Source: Allobosea sp.
GTDB lineage: Bacteria > Pseudomonadota > Alphaproteobacteria > Rhizobiales > Beijerinckiaceae
Assembly: GCA_024231975.1 (NCBI GenBank)
Contig: JAAEQB010000111.1
Coordinates: forward strand, 124,001 to 188,000
Direction of reading: 5' to 3'
DNA length: 64,000 nt
Part shown: positions 24,686 through 33,744 of the stretch, one piece after another
How positions within the stretch are numbered: position 1 is the first letter of the stretch
Layout of the letters: each line of letters begins with the position of its first letter
Notes under the pieces: model-generated
What the model was told of the DNA's origin: nothing
Seen by the model: only the letters and a program-made list of their open reading frames with translations
The model's database searches: none
Position numbers and translations under genes: made by a program

Positions 24686-26902
24686 ATGGGCATGATGCGG
24701 CAATATGAGCTTGTCGACCGGGTCAAGCGCTACAACCCGAATACCGACGAGGAGCTGCTCAACCGCGCCTATGTCTACGCCATGCGTGCGCATGGCACGC
24801 AGAAGCGCGCCTCTGGCGATCCGTTCTTCGCCCATCCGCTCGAAGTCGCGGCGATCCTGACCGAGCTCAAGCTCGACGACGCCACCATCGTCGCCGCCGT
24901 GCTGCATGATACGGTCGAGGACACCGAGGCGACGCTGGAGGAGATCGAGACCCTGTTCGGGCCCGATATCCGCCGCCTCGTCGACGGCCTGACCAAGATC
25001 AAGAAGCTCGACCTCGTCTCGAAGAAGGCAGCGCAGGGCGAGAACTTCCGCAAGCTCCTGCTTGCCATCGTCGACGACATCCGCGTGCTCCTGGTGAAGC
25101 TCGCCGACCGGCTGCACAACATGCGCACGCTGCATTATGTGCCGCCGGAGAAGCGCCTGCGCATCGCCGAGGAGACGATCGAGATCTATGCGCCGCTCGC
25201 TGGCCGCATGGGCATGCAGGAACTGCGCGAGGAGTTGGAGGAGCTCGCCTTCCGCCATATCAAGCCGGAAGCGCACGCCACCATCACCAAGCGGCTGGAG
25301 GAGGTGACCCAGCGCGAGGGCAAGGTCATCGGCGAGATCGAAAGCGATCTCAAGGCCAAGCTCGCCGAGCGCGGCATCGAGGCGCAGGTCTATGGCCGGC
25401 GCAAGCGGCCCTATTCGATCTGGAAGAAGATGGAACGCAAATCCGTCTCCTTCGAGCAGCTCTCCGACATCTTCGGCTTCCGCGTCATCGTCGACAAGCC
25501 GGAGGACTGCTACCGCGTGCTCGGCATCGTCCATATGACCTGGCCGATGGTTCCGGGCCGCTACAAGGACTACATCTCGACGCCGAAGCAGAACGACTAT
25601 CGCTCGCTGCACACCACGGTCGTCGGACCCGGCCGCCAGCGCGTCGAGCTGCAGATCCGTACCGACGGCATGGACCGCGTCGCCGAATTCGGCATCGCCG
25701 CCCATGCCCGCTACAAGGATGGCCGCACGGCCGGCGTCGTCGCGGCAGCCGACGAGAGCCGCGCCTATCAATGGCTGCGCCGCACCGTCGACCTGCTGGC
25801 CGAGGGTGACAATCCCGAGGAGTTCCTCGAGCACACTAAGCTCGAGCTTTTCCACGACCAGGTCTTCTGCTTCACGCCCAAGGGCCGCCTGATCGCGCTG
25901 CCGCGCGGGGCGACGCCGATCGATTTCGCCTATGCCGTCCACACCGATGTCGGCAACACCGCCGTCGGCGCCAAGATCAACGGCCGGATCGCGCCGCTGC
26001 TGACCGAGCTGCAGAACGGCGACGAGGTCGAGATCACCCGCGCCGAAGGGCAGGCTCCGCCGGCTGCGTGGGAATCGCTGGTGGTGACCGGCAAGGCCCG
26101 TGCTGCCATCCGCCGCGCCACCCGCGTCGCCGTGCGCCGGCAATATGCCGGCCTGGGCCGCCAGATCCTCGAACGCGCCTTCATGCGGGCCGAACGTCCG
26201 TTCTCCGACGACAAGCTCAAGGCTGCGCTGAAGCGCCTCGCCCGCACGGCGGTCGACGACGTGCTGGCGGCGGTCGGGCGCGGCGAGATGTTCTCCGGCG
26301 ACGTGGTCCGGGCGGTCTACCCCGATCTCGAACCGGAGAAGCGCGGCGCCACCGGCGACGCCAAGGCCAAGCCCTCCGGCAAGGGCTGGTTCGAATTGCG
26401 CCAGGGCGAGAACCTCAAGTTCAAGCTGCCGAACGAGACGCCGGGCAGCGACGCGATTCCGATCCGCGGCCTCGGCGGTGACCTGCCGGTCCGTTTCGCG
26501 CCGGGCGGCGGCGCCGTGCCGGGCGATCGCATCGTCGGCATCCTGACGCCGGGCGAGGCGGTGACGATCTACCCGATCCAGTCGCCCTCGCTCGCCGCCT
26601 TCGACAATGAGCCGGAGCGCTGGCTCGACGTGCGCTGGGACCTCGACGACAAGCGCCCGCAACGCTTCCCGGCGCGCATCCAGCTCAACTCGATCAATGA
26701 GCCCGGCTCGCTTGCCCAGATCACCACCACGATCGCCGAGCATGACGGCAATATCGATGCGGTCTCGATGGTGCGCCCGACGCCGGACTTCACCGACGTC
26801 ACCATCGACCTGACGGTGTGGGACCTGAAGCATCTCAGCGCCATCATCAGCGAATTGCGCGAGAAGCGGGTGATCAGCCGGGTCGAGCGCGTGGTGGCGT
26901 AA
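24686..26902 (+). CDS. rsh: Bifunctional (p)ppGpp synthetase/hydrolase
   Basis: Makes and degrades the stringent-response alarmone. The 738-residue protein has an HD hydrolase domain (FFAHPLEVAAIL, LHDTVEDTEATLEEI, LADRLHNMRTL; about residues 45-155), a synthetase domain (GRRKRPYSIWKKM, DIFGFRVIV, NDYRSLHTTV; about 235-345), a TGS domain (FCFTPKGRLIALPRGATPIDFAYAVH; about 390-450) and a C-terminal ACT domain (about 655-735). The HD motif is intact, so hydrolysis is expected. The ATG at 24686 is used; ATGs at 24692 and 24695 are possible. Confidence 0.97.
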   Translation: MGMMRQYELVDRVKRYNPNTDEELLNRAYVYAMRAHGTQKRASGDPFFAHPLEVAAILTELKLDDATIVAAVLHDTVEDTEATLEEIETLFGPDIRRLVDGLTKIKKLDLVSKKAAQGENFRKLLLAIVDDIRVLLVKLADRLHNMRTLHYVPPEKRLRIAEETIEIYAPLAGRMGMQELREELEELAFRHIKPEAHATITKRLEEVTQREGKVIGEIESDLKAKLAERGIEAQVYGRRKRPYSIWKKMERKSVSFEQLSDIFGFRVIVDKPEDCYRVLGIVHMTWPMVPGRYKDYISTPKQNDYRSLHTTVVGPGRQRVELQIRTDGMDRVAEFGIAAHARYKDGRTAGVVAAADESRAYQWLRRTVDLLAEGDNPEEFLEHTKLELFHDQVFCFTPKGRLIALPRGATPIDFAYAVHTDVGNTAVGAKINGRIAPLLTELQNGDEVEITRAEGQAPPAAWESLVVTGKARAAIRRATRVAVRRQYAGLGRQILERAFMRAERPFSDDKLKAALKRLARTAVDDVLAAVGRGEMFSGDVVRAVYPDLEPEKRGATGDAKAKPSGKGWFELRQGENLKFKLPNETPGSDAIPIRGLGGDLPVRFAPGGGAVPGDRIVGILTPGEAVTIYPIQSPSLAAFDNEPERWLDVRWDLDDKRPQRFPARIQLNSINEPGSLAQITTTIAEHDGNIDAVSMVRPTPDFTDVTIDLTVWDLKHLSAIISELREKRVISRVERVVA

Positions 26903-26910
26903 GCACTCCC

Positions 26911-27003
26911 GTCATGGTCGGGCTTGTCCCGACCATCCACGTCTTCGTTCGCGCAGGGCGATGTTCAAGACGTGGATGCTCGCCACAAGGGCGAGCATGA
27001 CGG
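26911..27003. repeat. Paired-hairpin intergenic repeat after rsh
   Basis: Two hairpins, GGTCGGG/CCCGACC (26916-26934) and GCTCGCC/GGGCGAGC (26978-26996), are joined by CCACGTCTT ... AAGACGTGG pairing (26937-26975). The outer ends GTCATG and CATGAC are also complementary. It shares the GTCATG-stem-CATC design with the element at 31677. It separates convergent genes. Confidence 0.75.
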
Positions 27004-27018
27004 TTGGGGACACGGCCT

Positions 27019-27861
27019 TCACCCCGCCCGGAACGCCGCCGCCAGCTCCCTGACGAAGGCGTTGGCGCGCGGCGTCGAGACATTGCTGCGCAGCACGACG
27101 TCGAAAGTATCGAGCGCCGGCAGTCCCCAGTCCGGGCCGAGATCGACCGCCCCGCGCGGCGCGATCCGCGCCGCCAGCGGCGAGACGCCGAGGCCGCCTT
27201 CGACTGCCGCCAACACCGCCGCCATGCCGCCGCCGATGAAGGCTTCGCGCCAGGGCAGGCCGGCGCTGTCGAGCGCATCCATGGCGTGGCGGCGCAGGCG
27301 GCATTCCGGCATCAGGCTGACCAGCGGCACCGGCCCGTCGGGCTTCACCAGCGAAGGCGCGCCGAACCAGCCGAAGGCGTCGCGCCGCAGCACCTCGCCG
27401 GTGCGTCCCGGCCCGAGCCGGCGGATCACCGCGACATCGAGTTCGCCGCGCTCGAAGGCCGTGTCGAGCGCCGCCGAGGGCTCGATCCGCAGGCCGATCA
27501 CCAGCGAGGGGTCATGGCGAGCCAGCCGCGCCAGCAGGGCAGGGGCGTCGGCCCCGACAGCCTGCTCGCTGATTCCTATGCTGATGCGCTCCTGGACCTG
27601 CTGGAACGAGGTCCGCGCCCGCTCATGCGCCGCCATCAGTTCGCGCGCCGCCGGCAGGAAGCGCTCGCCCTCGGCGGTCAATCGCACCAGACGCGGATGC
27701 CGCTGCAGCAGCAATTGGCCGAGCACTTCCTCCAGCTTCTTGATGCGGGTCGAGACCAGCGACTGCGCCGTGCCGAGCGCCTCGGCGGCCCGGGTGAAGC
27801 TGCTGAACTCCGCCGCGCGCAGGAAGGCGGCGACGCCGTCGAGATCGAGTGTATTGCTCAT
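27019..27861 (-). CDS. LysR-family transcriptional regulator beside the tautomerase gene
   Basis: A 280-residue LysR regulator with helix-turn-helix AAFLRAAEFSSFTRAAEALG and TAQSLVSTRIKKLEEVLG at the N-terminus and a periplasmic-binding-like domain after residue 90. The gene is divergent from a tautomerase gene and a dyad overlaps its start, which suggests that it controls the tautomerase gene and itself. The ATG at 27861 was preferred; an ATG at 27873 would add four residues. Confidence 0.92.
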   Translation of the reverse strand: MSNTLDLDGVAAFLRAAEFSSFTRAAEALGTAQSLVSTRIKKLEEVLGQLLLQRHPRLVRLTAEGERFLPAARELMAAHERARTSFQQVQERISIGISEQAVGADAPALLARLARHDPSLVIGLRIEPSAALDTAFERGELDVAVIRRLGPGRTGEVLRRDAFGWFGAPSLVKPDGPVPLVSLMPECRLRRHAMDALDSAGLPWREAFIGGGMAAVLAAVEGGLGVSPLAARIAPRGAVDLGPDWGLPALDTFDVVLRSNVSTPRANAFVRELAAAFRAG

Positions 27862-27865
27862 GATA

Positions 27866-27882
27866 AATCTCATTTCGAGATT
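27866..27882. promoter_or_regulatory. Dyad in the LysR-tautomerase intergenic region
   Basis: AATCTC-ATTTC-GAGATT is a perfect 6-bp inverted repeat just upstream of the LysR start. It is a candidate autoregulatory operator. Confidence 0.45.
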
Positions 27883-27978
27883 ATTGATATCGTCAAAAAT
27901 ACGGTTTTCAGATTATCGTTTCAAGCCTAGCTTCAAGGCGTCGGCGGCAGAGACCGCCCCCGTCCTATGGAGCCTGTG

Positions 27979-28362
27979 ATGCCTCTGATCCGGATTTCGA
28001 TGCGCCGCGGCCGTCCTGCCTCGCACCCCGCCGCCATCGTCGACGGCGTCTATCGCGCCCTGCGTGCGACCTATGAGGTGCCGGAGAACGACCTCTTCGC
28101 GGTGGTGCACCAGCACGAGGCCGAGGAGTTCATCTTCGACAACAACTATTTCGGCTTCAACCGCAGCGACGCTCTGGTGATCATCCAGCTGACCGTCGCC
28201 AATACCCGCGGCGTCACCCAGAAGAAGGCGCTCTACGCCGCCATCGCCGAGAACCTGCAGAAGGAGCCGGGCCTGAAGCCCGACGACATCTTCATCAACC
28301 TCGTCGAGGTCAAGCGCGAGGACTGGTCCTTCGGGGGAGGGATCGCGCAGTACGTGGTGTGA
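27979..28362 (+). CDS. Tautomerase-superfamily protein (Pro-1 type)
   Basis: A 127-residue protein of the tautomerase superfamily. After removal of Met the N-terminal Pro (MPLIRISMRRGR) would be the catalytic base. The length and the sequence (DLFAVVHQHEAEEFIFD, FINLVEVKREDWSFGGGIAQYV) place it with the double beta-alpha-beta group, not the 62-residue 4-oxalocrotonate type. GGAG lies 7 bases upstream of the ATG at 27979, so the upstream ATG at 27967 is rejected because it would hide Pro-1. It is divergent from a LysR regulator that probably controls it. Confidence 0.9.
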   Translation: MPLIRISMRRGRPASHPAAIVDGVYRALRATYEVPENDLFAVVHQHEAEEFIFDNNYFGFNRSDALVIIQLTVANTRGVTQKKALYAAIAENLQKEPGLKPDDIFINLVEVKREDWSFGGGIAQYVV

Positions 28363-28375
28363 CGTTTTCCAACAC

Positions 28376-28494
28376 GGGTCATCCCGGACAAGCGGCGAAG
28401 CCGCGCCGATCCGGGATCCATTCCGGAGCCTTTCCGAAAGAGGTTCAGGAATGGGTCCCGGGTCTTCGCTTCGCTGCGCCCGGGACGACTCGCG
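28376..28494. repeat. Palindromic repeat upstream of recO
   Basis: Nested arms ATCCCGGA / TCCGGGAT, then CATTCC / GGAATG and CCCGGG / CCCGGG form a series of stems ending in ...GGGACGAC, complementary in style to the GTCATCCCGG start. The element ends 41 bases before the recO ATG. Confidence 0.65.
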
Positions 28495-28535
28495 TCATTT
28501 GACCTGGGTGTGAGCGGCACCCTAACTCTCTCCGC

Positions 28536-29264
28536 ATGGAATGGAGCGACGAGGGCACGATCATCGGCGTCCGGCGGCACGGCGAGAGCGCCGTGATCCT
28601 GGAGGTGATGACGCGTGACCATGGCCGCCATCTCGGTCTCGTGCGCGGCGGCCGCTCCAGCAAGCAGCAGCCGGTGCTGCAGCCCGGCAACCTCGTCTCG
28701 CTGACCTGGCGGGCCCGGCTCGACGAGCATCTCGGCGAGTACAAGGTCGAGCTCCTGACCTCGCATGCAGCGAGGCTGATGGCCCAGCCGGTCGCGCTCT
28801 ACGGGCTCGCCAATGTCGCCGGGCTGCTGCGCCTGCTGCCGGAGCGCGATCCGCACCCCGGTCTCTATGAGGGCCTCTCGGTGCTGCTCGCCCATCTCGA
28901 CGAGATCGCGATCGCGCCGGCGCTGATGGTGCGCTTCGAGCTCGCCATGCTCTCCGAGCTCGGCTACGGGCTCGCGCTCGAACGCTGCGCGGTCACCGGC
29001 CTGCGCGAGGACCTGACCCATGTCTCGCCGAAATCGGGCAAGGCGGTCAGCCGCAAGGCAGCCGAGCCCTATCTCGACCGGCTCCTCGGCCTGCCGGCCT
29101 TCCTGAGCGAGGGGCAGGGCGCTCGCCGGCCGGCGCCGGCCGAGATCGCCGCCGGCTTTGCCCTGACCGGGTTCTTCCTGCGGCGCGACCTCTACGCGCC
29201 GCGCGGCTTGCAGGAGCCGCCCGAGCGGGCGCGGCTACTGGAGCTTGCGGCGAGAATCCACTGA
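28536..29264 (+). CDS. recO: DNA repair protein RecO
   Basis: RecO loads RecA on gaps with RecR and anneals single strands. The 242-residue protein begins with the OB fold (MEWSDEGTIIGVRRHGESAVILEV), continues with LYGLANVAGLLRLLPERDPHPGLYEGL, and has FELAMLSELGYGLALERCAVTG near residue 130. The C-terminal zinc-type Cys cluster of some RecO proteins is largely absent (one Cys at about 151). There is no clear ribosome site before the ATG. It belongs to the conserved series that includes rnc, era and parC. Confidence 0.95.
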   Translation: MEWSDEGTIIGVRRHGESAVILEVMTRDHGRHLGLVRGGRSSKQQPVLQPGNLVSLTWRARLDEHLGEYKVELLTSHAARLMAQPVALYGLANVAGLLRLLPERDPHPGLYEGLSVLLAHLDEIAIAPALMVRFELAMLSELGYGLALERCAVTGLREDLTHVSPKSGKAVSRKAAEPYLDRLLGLPAFLSEGQGARRPAPAEIAAGFALTGFFLRRDLYAPRGLQEPPERARLLELAARIH

Positions 29265-29420
29265 TTTCCGCTGGTTTTCGGGCTGCGGCGCTTTGCGTCG
29301 CTTGCATCGCGGCTACATCGTTGCATCAAGTGATTCGGGCCCTTATTCCCTCGTCCTTGCGAGGTATGGACCGGTGTCGGCCCTTCAGCTGGGCCGCGTG
29401 TCGAACTAGGTTGGTAGAAC

Positions 29421-31667
29421 ATGGGCAAACCCGTCGAGCCGCCTCCGGAGGAGGAAGCCGAACGCGTCGATCTGAAGAGCGCGCTCGAAGAGCGCTATCT
29501 CGCCTATGCGCTTTCGACGATCATGCATCGCGCCCTGCCGGATGCGCGCGACGGGCTGAAGCCCGTCCATCGCCGCATCCTGCACGCCATGCGCCTGCTC
29601 CGGCTCGATCCCGGCCAGGTCCACAAGAAGTGCGCCCGCATCGTCGGCGACGTCATCGGTAAGTTCCACCCGCATGGCGACCAGTCGGTCTACGACGCGC
29701 TGGTGCGCCTGGCGCAGGACTTCGCCCAGCGCTATCCGCTCGTCGACGGCCAGGGCAATTTCGGCAATATCGACGGCGATAACGCCGCCGCCTACCGCTA
29801 CACCGAAGCGCGCATGACCGAGGTCGCGCGCCTTCTGCTCGACGGGATCGAGGAGGACGCGGTCGATTTCCGCGAGACCTACAACGGCGAGGACGAGGAG
29901 CCGATGGTGCTCCCGGCGGCCTTCCCGAACCTGCTCGCCAACGGCTCGCAGGGCATCGCGGTCGGCATGGCGACCTCGATCCCGCCGCATAATGCCGCCG
30001 AGCTTTGCGACGCGGCGCTCTACCTGATCCAGCACCCGGACACGACGTCCGAGCAGTTGATGACCTTCGTGCCGGGGCCCGATTTCCCGACCGGCGGCAT
30101 CATCGTCGAGTCTCGCTCCTCAATGATCGAGACCTACCGCACCGGCCGCGGCGCCTTCCGCACGCGAGCACGCTGGCATGTCGAGGATCAGGGCCGCGGC
30201 ACCTGGTTCGCTGTCGTCACCGAAATTCCCTATGGAGTCTCGAAGGGCCGGCTGATCGAGAAGATCGCCGAGCTGCTCAACGAGCGGAAGCTGCCGCTGG
30301 TCGCGGACTTGCGCGACGAATCCGCGGAAGACATCCGCGTCGTCATCGAGCCGCGCGCCCGCAATGTCGACGCCAATCTGATGATGGAATCGCTCTTCAG
30401 GCTCTCCGAGCTGGAAGCGCGCATTCCGATGAACATGAACGTGCTGACCGGCGGCGTGGTGCCGCGCGTGCTCAGCCTTGCGGAAGCGCTGCGCGCCTGG
30501 CTCGACCATCGCCGCGAGGTCTTGCAGCGTCGCTCGCGCTTCCGCCTCGGCCAGATCGAGAAGCGCCTCGAAATCCTCGCCGGCCTGCTGATCGTCTATC
30601 TCGATCTCGACCGGGTGATCAAAATCATCCGCGAGGAGGACGAGCCCAAGATCGAGCTGATGAAGGCCTTCGAGCTCAACGAGGTCCAGGCCAACGCCAT
30701 CCTCGACACCCGCTTGCGCGCCTTGCGCAAACTCGAGGAAATGCAGCTCAAGACCGAGTTCGAGGAGCTGACTCAGGAAAAGGGCCAGATCGAGGGCCTG
30801 CTCGCCTCTGAGGCGCAGCAGTGGAAGACCATCTCCTGGGACATCCGCGAGGTGAAGAAGCTGTTCGGCCCGGAGACGGCGATCGGCAAGCGCCGCACGA
30901 CCTTCGCCGACATGCCCGACACCGCCGATATCGACCTGACCCAGGCCATGGTCGAGCGCGAGCCGGTGACGGTGGTGATCTCGAAGAAGGGCTGGATTCG
31001 GGCGCTCAAGGGCCATGTCCAGGACCTCTCGACCTTGTCCTTCAAGGGCGATGACGGCCTGCACACGGCCTTTTTCAGCGAGACCACCGCCAAGATCCTG
31101 GTGATGGCGACCAATGGCAAGGTCTTCACGTTGGAGGCTTCGAAGCTGCCCGGCGGGCGCGGCTTCGGCGATCCGATCCGGTTGATGATCGAGCTGGAAG
31201 AGAGCGCCGACATCGTCGCGGCCTTTCCCTACAGAGCCGGCTTGAAGCTGCTGGTGGCGACGACCGAGGGGCGTGGTTTCGTCGTGCCGACCGATGACGT
31301 CGTCGCCAACACCCGCAAGGGCAAGCAGGTGCTGAACGTCGACGCGCCGGTCGCGGCGATGCTGGCGGTGCCGGCCGAGGGCGATCATGTCGCGATCATC
31401 GGCCAGAACCGCAAGCTGCTCTGCTTCCCGATCTCCGAGGTCGCCGAGATGAGCCGCGGCAAGGGCGTCAAGCTGCAGCGCTACAAGGATGGCGGCCTGT
31501 CCGACGCCAAGACCTTCAAGCTGGAGGACGGGCTGACCTGGCTCGACACGTCCGGCCGGACCTGGACGGTGGCGCAGGCCGAACTGCTCGAATGGCTCGG
31601 GCATCGCGCCGAGGCCGGCCGCCTGCCGCCCAAGGGCTTCCCGAAGAACAACAAGTTCGGGGGATAA
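29421..31667 (+). CDS. parC: DNA topoisomerase IV subunit A
   Basis: Decatenates daughter chromosomes as the DNA-cutting subunit with ParE. The 748-residue protein opens with LKSALEERYLAYALSTIMHR and ALPDARDGLKPVHRRIL, and the catalytic Tyr is in AAYRYTEARMT (about residue 125). PHGDQSVYDALVRLAQDF is the quinolone-resistance region. The C-terminal half has the degenerate beta-pinwheel repeats. Length is normal for alphaproteobacteria. It follows recO by 156 bases. Confidence 0.97.
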   Translation: MGKPVEPPPEEEAERVDLKSALEERYLAYALSTIMHRALPDARDGLKPVHRRILHAMRLLRLDPGQVHKKCARIVGDVIGKFHPHGDQSVYDALVRLAQDFAQRYPLVDGQGNFGNIDGDNAAAYRYTEARMTEVARLLLDGIEEDAVDFRETYNGEDEEPMVLPAAFPNLLANGSQGIAVGMATSIPPHNAAELCDAALYLIQHPDTTSEQLMTFVPGPDFPTGGIIVESRSSMIETYRTGRGAFRTRARWHVEDQGRGTWFAVVTEIPYGVSKGRLIEKIAELLNERKLPLVADLRDESAEDIRVVIEPRARNVDANLMMESLFRLSELEARIPMNMNVLTGGVVPRVLSLAEALRAWLDHRREVLQRRSRFRLGQIEKRLEILAGLLIVYLDLDRVIKIIREEDEPKIELMKAFELNEVQANAILDTRLRALRKLEEMQLKTEFEELTQEKGQIEGLLASEAQQWKTISWDIREVKKLFGPETAIGKRRTTFADMPDTADIDLTQAMVEREPVTVVISKKGWIRALKGHVQDLSTLSFKGDDGLHTAFFSETTAKILVMATNGKVFTLEASKLPGGRGFGDPIRLMIELEESADIVAAFPYRAGLKLLVATTEGRGFVVPTDDVVANTRKGKQVLNVDAPVAAMLAVPAEGDHVAIIGQNRKLLCFPISEVAEMSRGKGVKLQRYKDGGLSDAKTFKLEDGLTWLDTSGRTWTVAQAELLEWLGHRAEAGRLPPKGFPKNNKFGG

Positions 31668-31676
31668 AGGACAAGC

Positions 31677-31784
31677 GTCATGCTCGGGCTTGACCCGAGC
31701 ATCTCGGACCGGAGGAGGCGCCGATCGGAGCCCTCTCGTCATGAGATTCTCGGGTTTGCGCTTCGCTACGCCCGAGAATGACAC
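31677..31784. repeat. Paired-hairpin intergenic repeat after parC
   Basis: ATGCTCGGG / CCCGAGCAT (31680-31702) and ATTCTCGGG / CCCGAGAAT (31746-31779) form two stems between converging genes. The first hairpin has the same GTCATG-stem-CATC outline as the element after rsh at 26911. Confidence 0.75.
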
Positions 31785-31843
31785 TGTTTCAAAGACTTAT
31801 GCCCGCAGCTTGAATCAAGCCCGCAGCGCCTTGAATCGCGTCC

Positions 31844-32482
31844 TCAGCGGATCGCGGACCCGACCACTCCGACTTCAAGCCCGAGCGTGATGTTGTTGGT
31901 CACGGCCCATTCGATGCCGGCGCGCGCTTCTGGCCTGACGGCGATGTCGGAGCGCGAGAACGGCGCCGAGAACTGCGTCGCGCCATAGCGGAAGGTGTCG
32001 TTGGCCGCGGCTAGCCCGACCGTGGTGTAGAGCAGCACGTCGGGCGTCGCGAACACGCCGGCCTTGAGCTGGAAGATGCCGGCGATGTCGCGGGTGTAGC
32101 TCGCGCGGTTGAAGCCGGGATTGGCGTAGCCACCGAAGGCAGGCGCGAATTCGAGCGCACCGGAGACGCCGTAGACGAAGTCGCCGTCGCGCCACATCTT
32201 GCCGGCTTCCAGCCCGATCACAGGGCCGGCAGACGTTCCGAAATGCTTCGAGCTGGTGACCTGGAAGCCGCTCGAGATGCGGGCATAGGAGCCTTCCCAT
32301 TTGACGCCGCCGGGCGACAGGGTCGGCTGTGACCAGGCGAAGGAGGGCAGGATGCCGAAGCCTGAGAGCGGCAGGAAGGCCTGGGCCTGCGCCGGGGCGC
32401 CGGTCGCCAGCAGCGCGGCCAGGGCAGCGCCGGCTGAAAGAAACGTCGTGCGGGCGGTACCGATGGCCGGGATCATGCTCAT
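31844..32482 (-). CDS. Outer-membrane beta-barrel protein of unknown role
   Basis: The 212-residue protein has a signal peptide (hydrophobic TTFLSAGAALAALLATG, cleavage near APAQAQA) and then amphipathic strands with alternating aromatic residues (SYARISSGFQVTS, VGLEAGKMW, YTTVGLAAANDTF, ARAGIEWAVTNNITLGLEVG). This fits the small eight-stranded OMP_b-brl class that includes Omp25/31-type proteins of Hyphomicrobiales. The C-terminus does not end in Phe but in SAIR. The function is not known; a structural envelope role is likely. Confidence 0.8.
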   Translation of the reverse strand: MSMIPAIGTARTTFLSAGAALAALLATGAPAQAQAFLPLSGFGILPSFAWSQPTLSPGGVKWEGSYARISSGFQVTSSKHFGTSAGPVIGLEAGKMWRDGDFVYGVSGALEFAPAFGGYANPGFNRASYTRDIAGIFQLKAGVFATPDVLLYTTVGLAAANDTFRYGATQFSAPFSRSDIAVRPEARAGIEWAVTNNITLGLEVGVVGSAIR

Positions 32483-32536
32483 GACATAGCAGGTGAGGGT
32501 GGGATTGTCGCGCTTTTGTGGCGCGACATCCGGTCG

Positions 32537-33556
32537 TCAGCCCAGCTTGGTCTTGAGGCGCAGGAACCGCATCGTCCGCTCGGCGGTGGCCGTGTCGAGC
32601 TCTTCATAGGCCTTGAGATCGTCCTCGATGTCCTTGGCCTTGAAATAGAGCCGGCGCCCGCGCAACTGCAGGATGGCGTTGAAGCTGTCCTTGCCGAGAC
32701 CGAGCATGCGCGCCACCACGGCGATGCCGCTGACGTCGCGCTGCATCAGCACGCGCAGGGCCTGCTCGTTGGTGATGTCGGCGCTGATGGCGATCACCTG
32801 GGCGAGGTGGAAGGCGCGATCCTCCTCCGCCAGCATGTCGACGACTTCGCCGAGGCTGCGCGTGCCGGCCTGGAGATCGGCGATCAGCAGCCGGACCTCG
32901 CGGCGCTGCTGGCGCGCCTGCCGCGCCATCGCCGCGCCCTGGTGCGAACCGGTCTCGGTGGCAGGATCGGACATCTGCTCGACGATCCGCAGCACCCGTT
33001 CGGCCCGCTGCGGCGACAGGTCGGAGCGGCGCGACAGCGCCTCGCTGACCGCCGCATCGTCGCCGCCGCGCTGCAGCAGCCGGTCGAAGCCGCGATCCGA
33101 GAATTGCGCGCCCTCATTGCCCGAAACGGTACGCAGCACGGCGCTGTCGCCACGCTCGACCAGGATATCGGTGACCCCTTCCGACAGGCGGGCGCGTTCG
33201 GCGATCGCGGCGAGATGCGCCTGCGTCTGGCTGATCGCGATGGCCGCGAGGTCGGTGTCGGTCAGGACCGGGGAGAGCTTGAGCACGAGCCGCGCAACGC
33301 CGGCATCGGCATCGTTCGCCAGCGATACGGCGACCGGCCGCGGCAGGCTGCCCGTGGCGGCGACCGAGTCGGCGTATTCGCGGCGGCCATCCGTATCGAG
33401 ATGCGGCAGCGAGCGCAGGGCGATGTCGCCGTAATGGTCCTTCGATTCCTCGCTCGGATCGGAATCGAGCAGGAAAAGGTCGGTCACTGCGTTGAGGAGC
33501 TTGCGCCGGGAATCGGACGACATCTCCGCCGGCATGCGGGTGAGGGTCTGCAGCAT
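32537..33556 (-). CDS. DUF2336-domain protein
   Basis: The 339-residue helical protein matches the DUF2336 family of alphaproteobacteria, whose function is unknown. Ala/Leu-rich repeats with the pattern LSRRSDLSPQRAERVLR and LAEEDRAFHLAQVIAISADI, then LQRDVSGIAVVARMLGL, suggest a HEAT-like solenoid. There is no signal peptide. GGAAG lies 6 bases before the ATG at 33556; a GTG at 33568 would add four residues. It is transcribed alone and towards the outer-membrane protein gene, 54 bases away. Confidence 0.87.
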   Translation of the reverse strand: MLQTLTRMPAEMSSDSRRKLLNAVTDLFLLDSDPSEESKDHYGDIALRSLPHLDTDGRREYADSVAATGSLPRPVAVSLANDADAGVARLVLKLSPVLTDTDLAAIAISQTQAHLAAIAERARLSEGVTDILVERGDSAVLRTVSGNEGAQFSDRGFDRLLQRGGDDAAVSEALSRRSDLSPQRAERVLRIVEQMSDPATETGSHQGAAMARQARQQRREVRLLIADLQAGTRSLGEVVDMLAEEDRAFHLAQVIAISADITNEQALRVLMQRDVSGIAVVARMLGLGKDSFNAILQLRGRRLYFKAKDIEDDLKAYEELDTATAERTMRFLRLKTKLG

Positions 33557-33744
33557 GGATTCTTCCACAGGGCTCCGGCGGCATTCTGACGCCAGTCCGC
33601 GCAGCCTGCCGCAGCGCCGTTTGATTTAGTCTTAAGCCGAGCGAAGAATTTCTGGTATTTCCAAGCAATATTTGCAATCTATAGGTGTATAATTTAGATA
33701 AATTCGTACAGGTTGTATAATCGGCTGGCGCTGGCGCTGCAGGC

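Noticed and set aside
24332..26833. Open frame of 833 codons on the minus strand
   Set aside because: It is the antiframe of rpoZ and rsh, both of which have full domain signatures. High GC makes long antisense frames common.
30120..31784. Open frame of 554 codons opposite parC
   Set aside because: Antiframe of a clear parC; it also runs into the repeat after parC.
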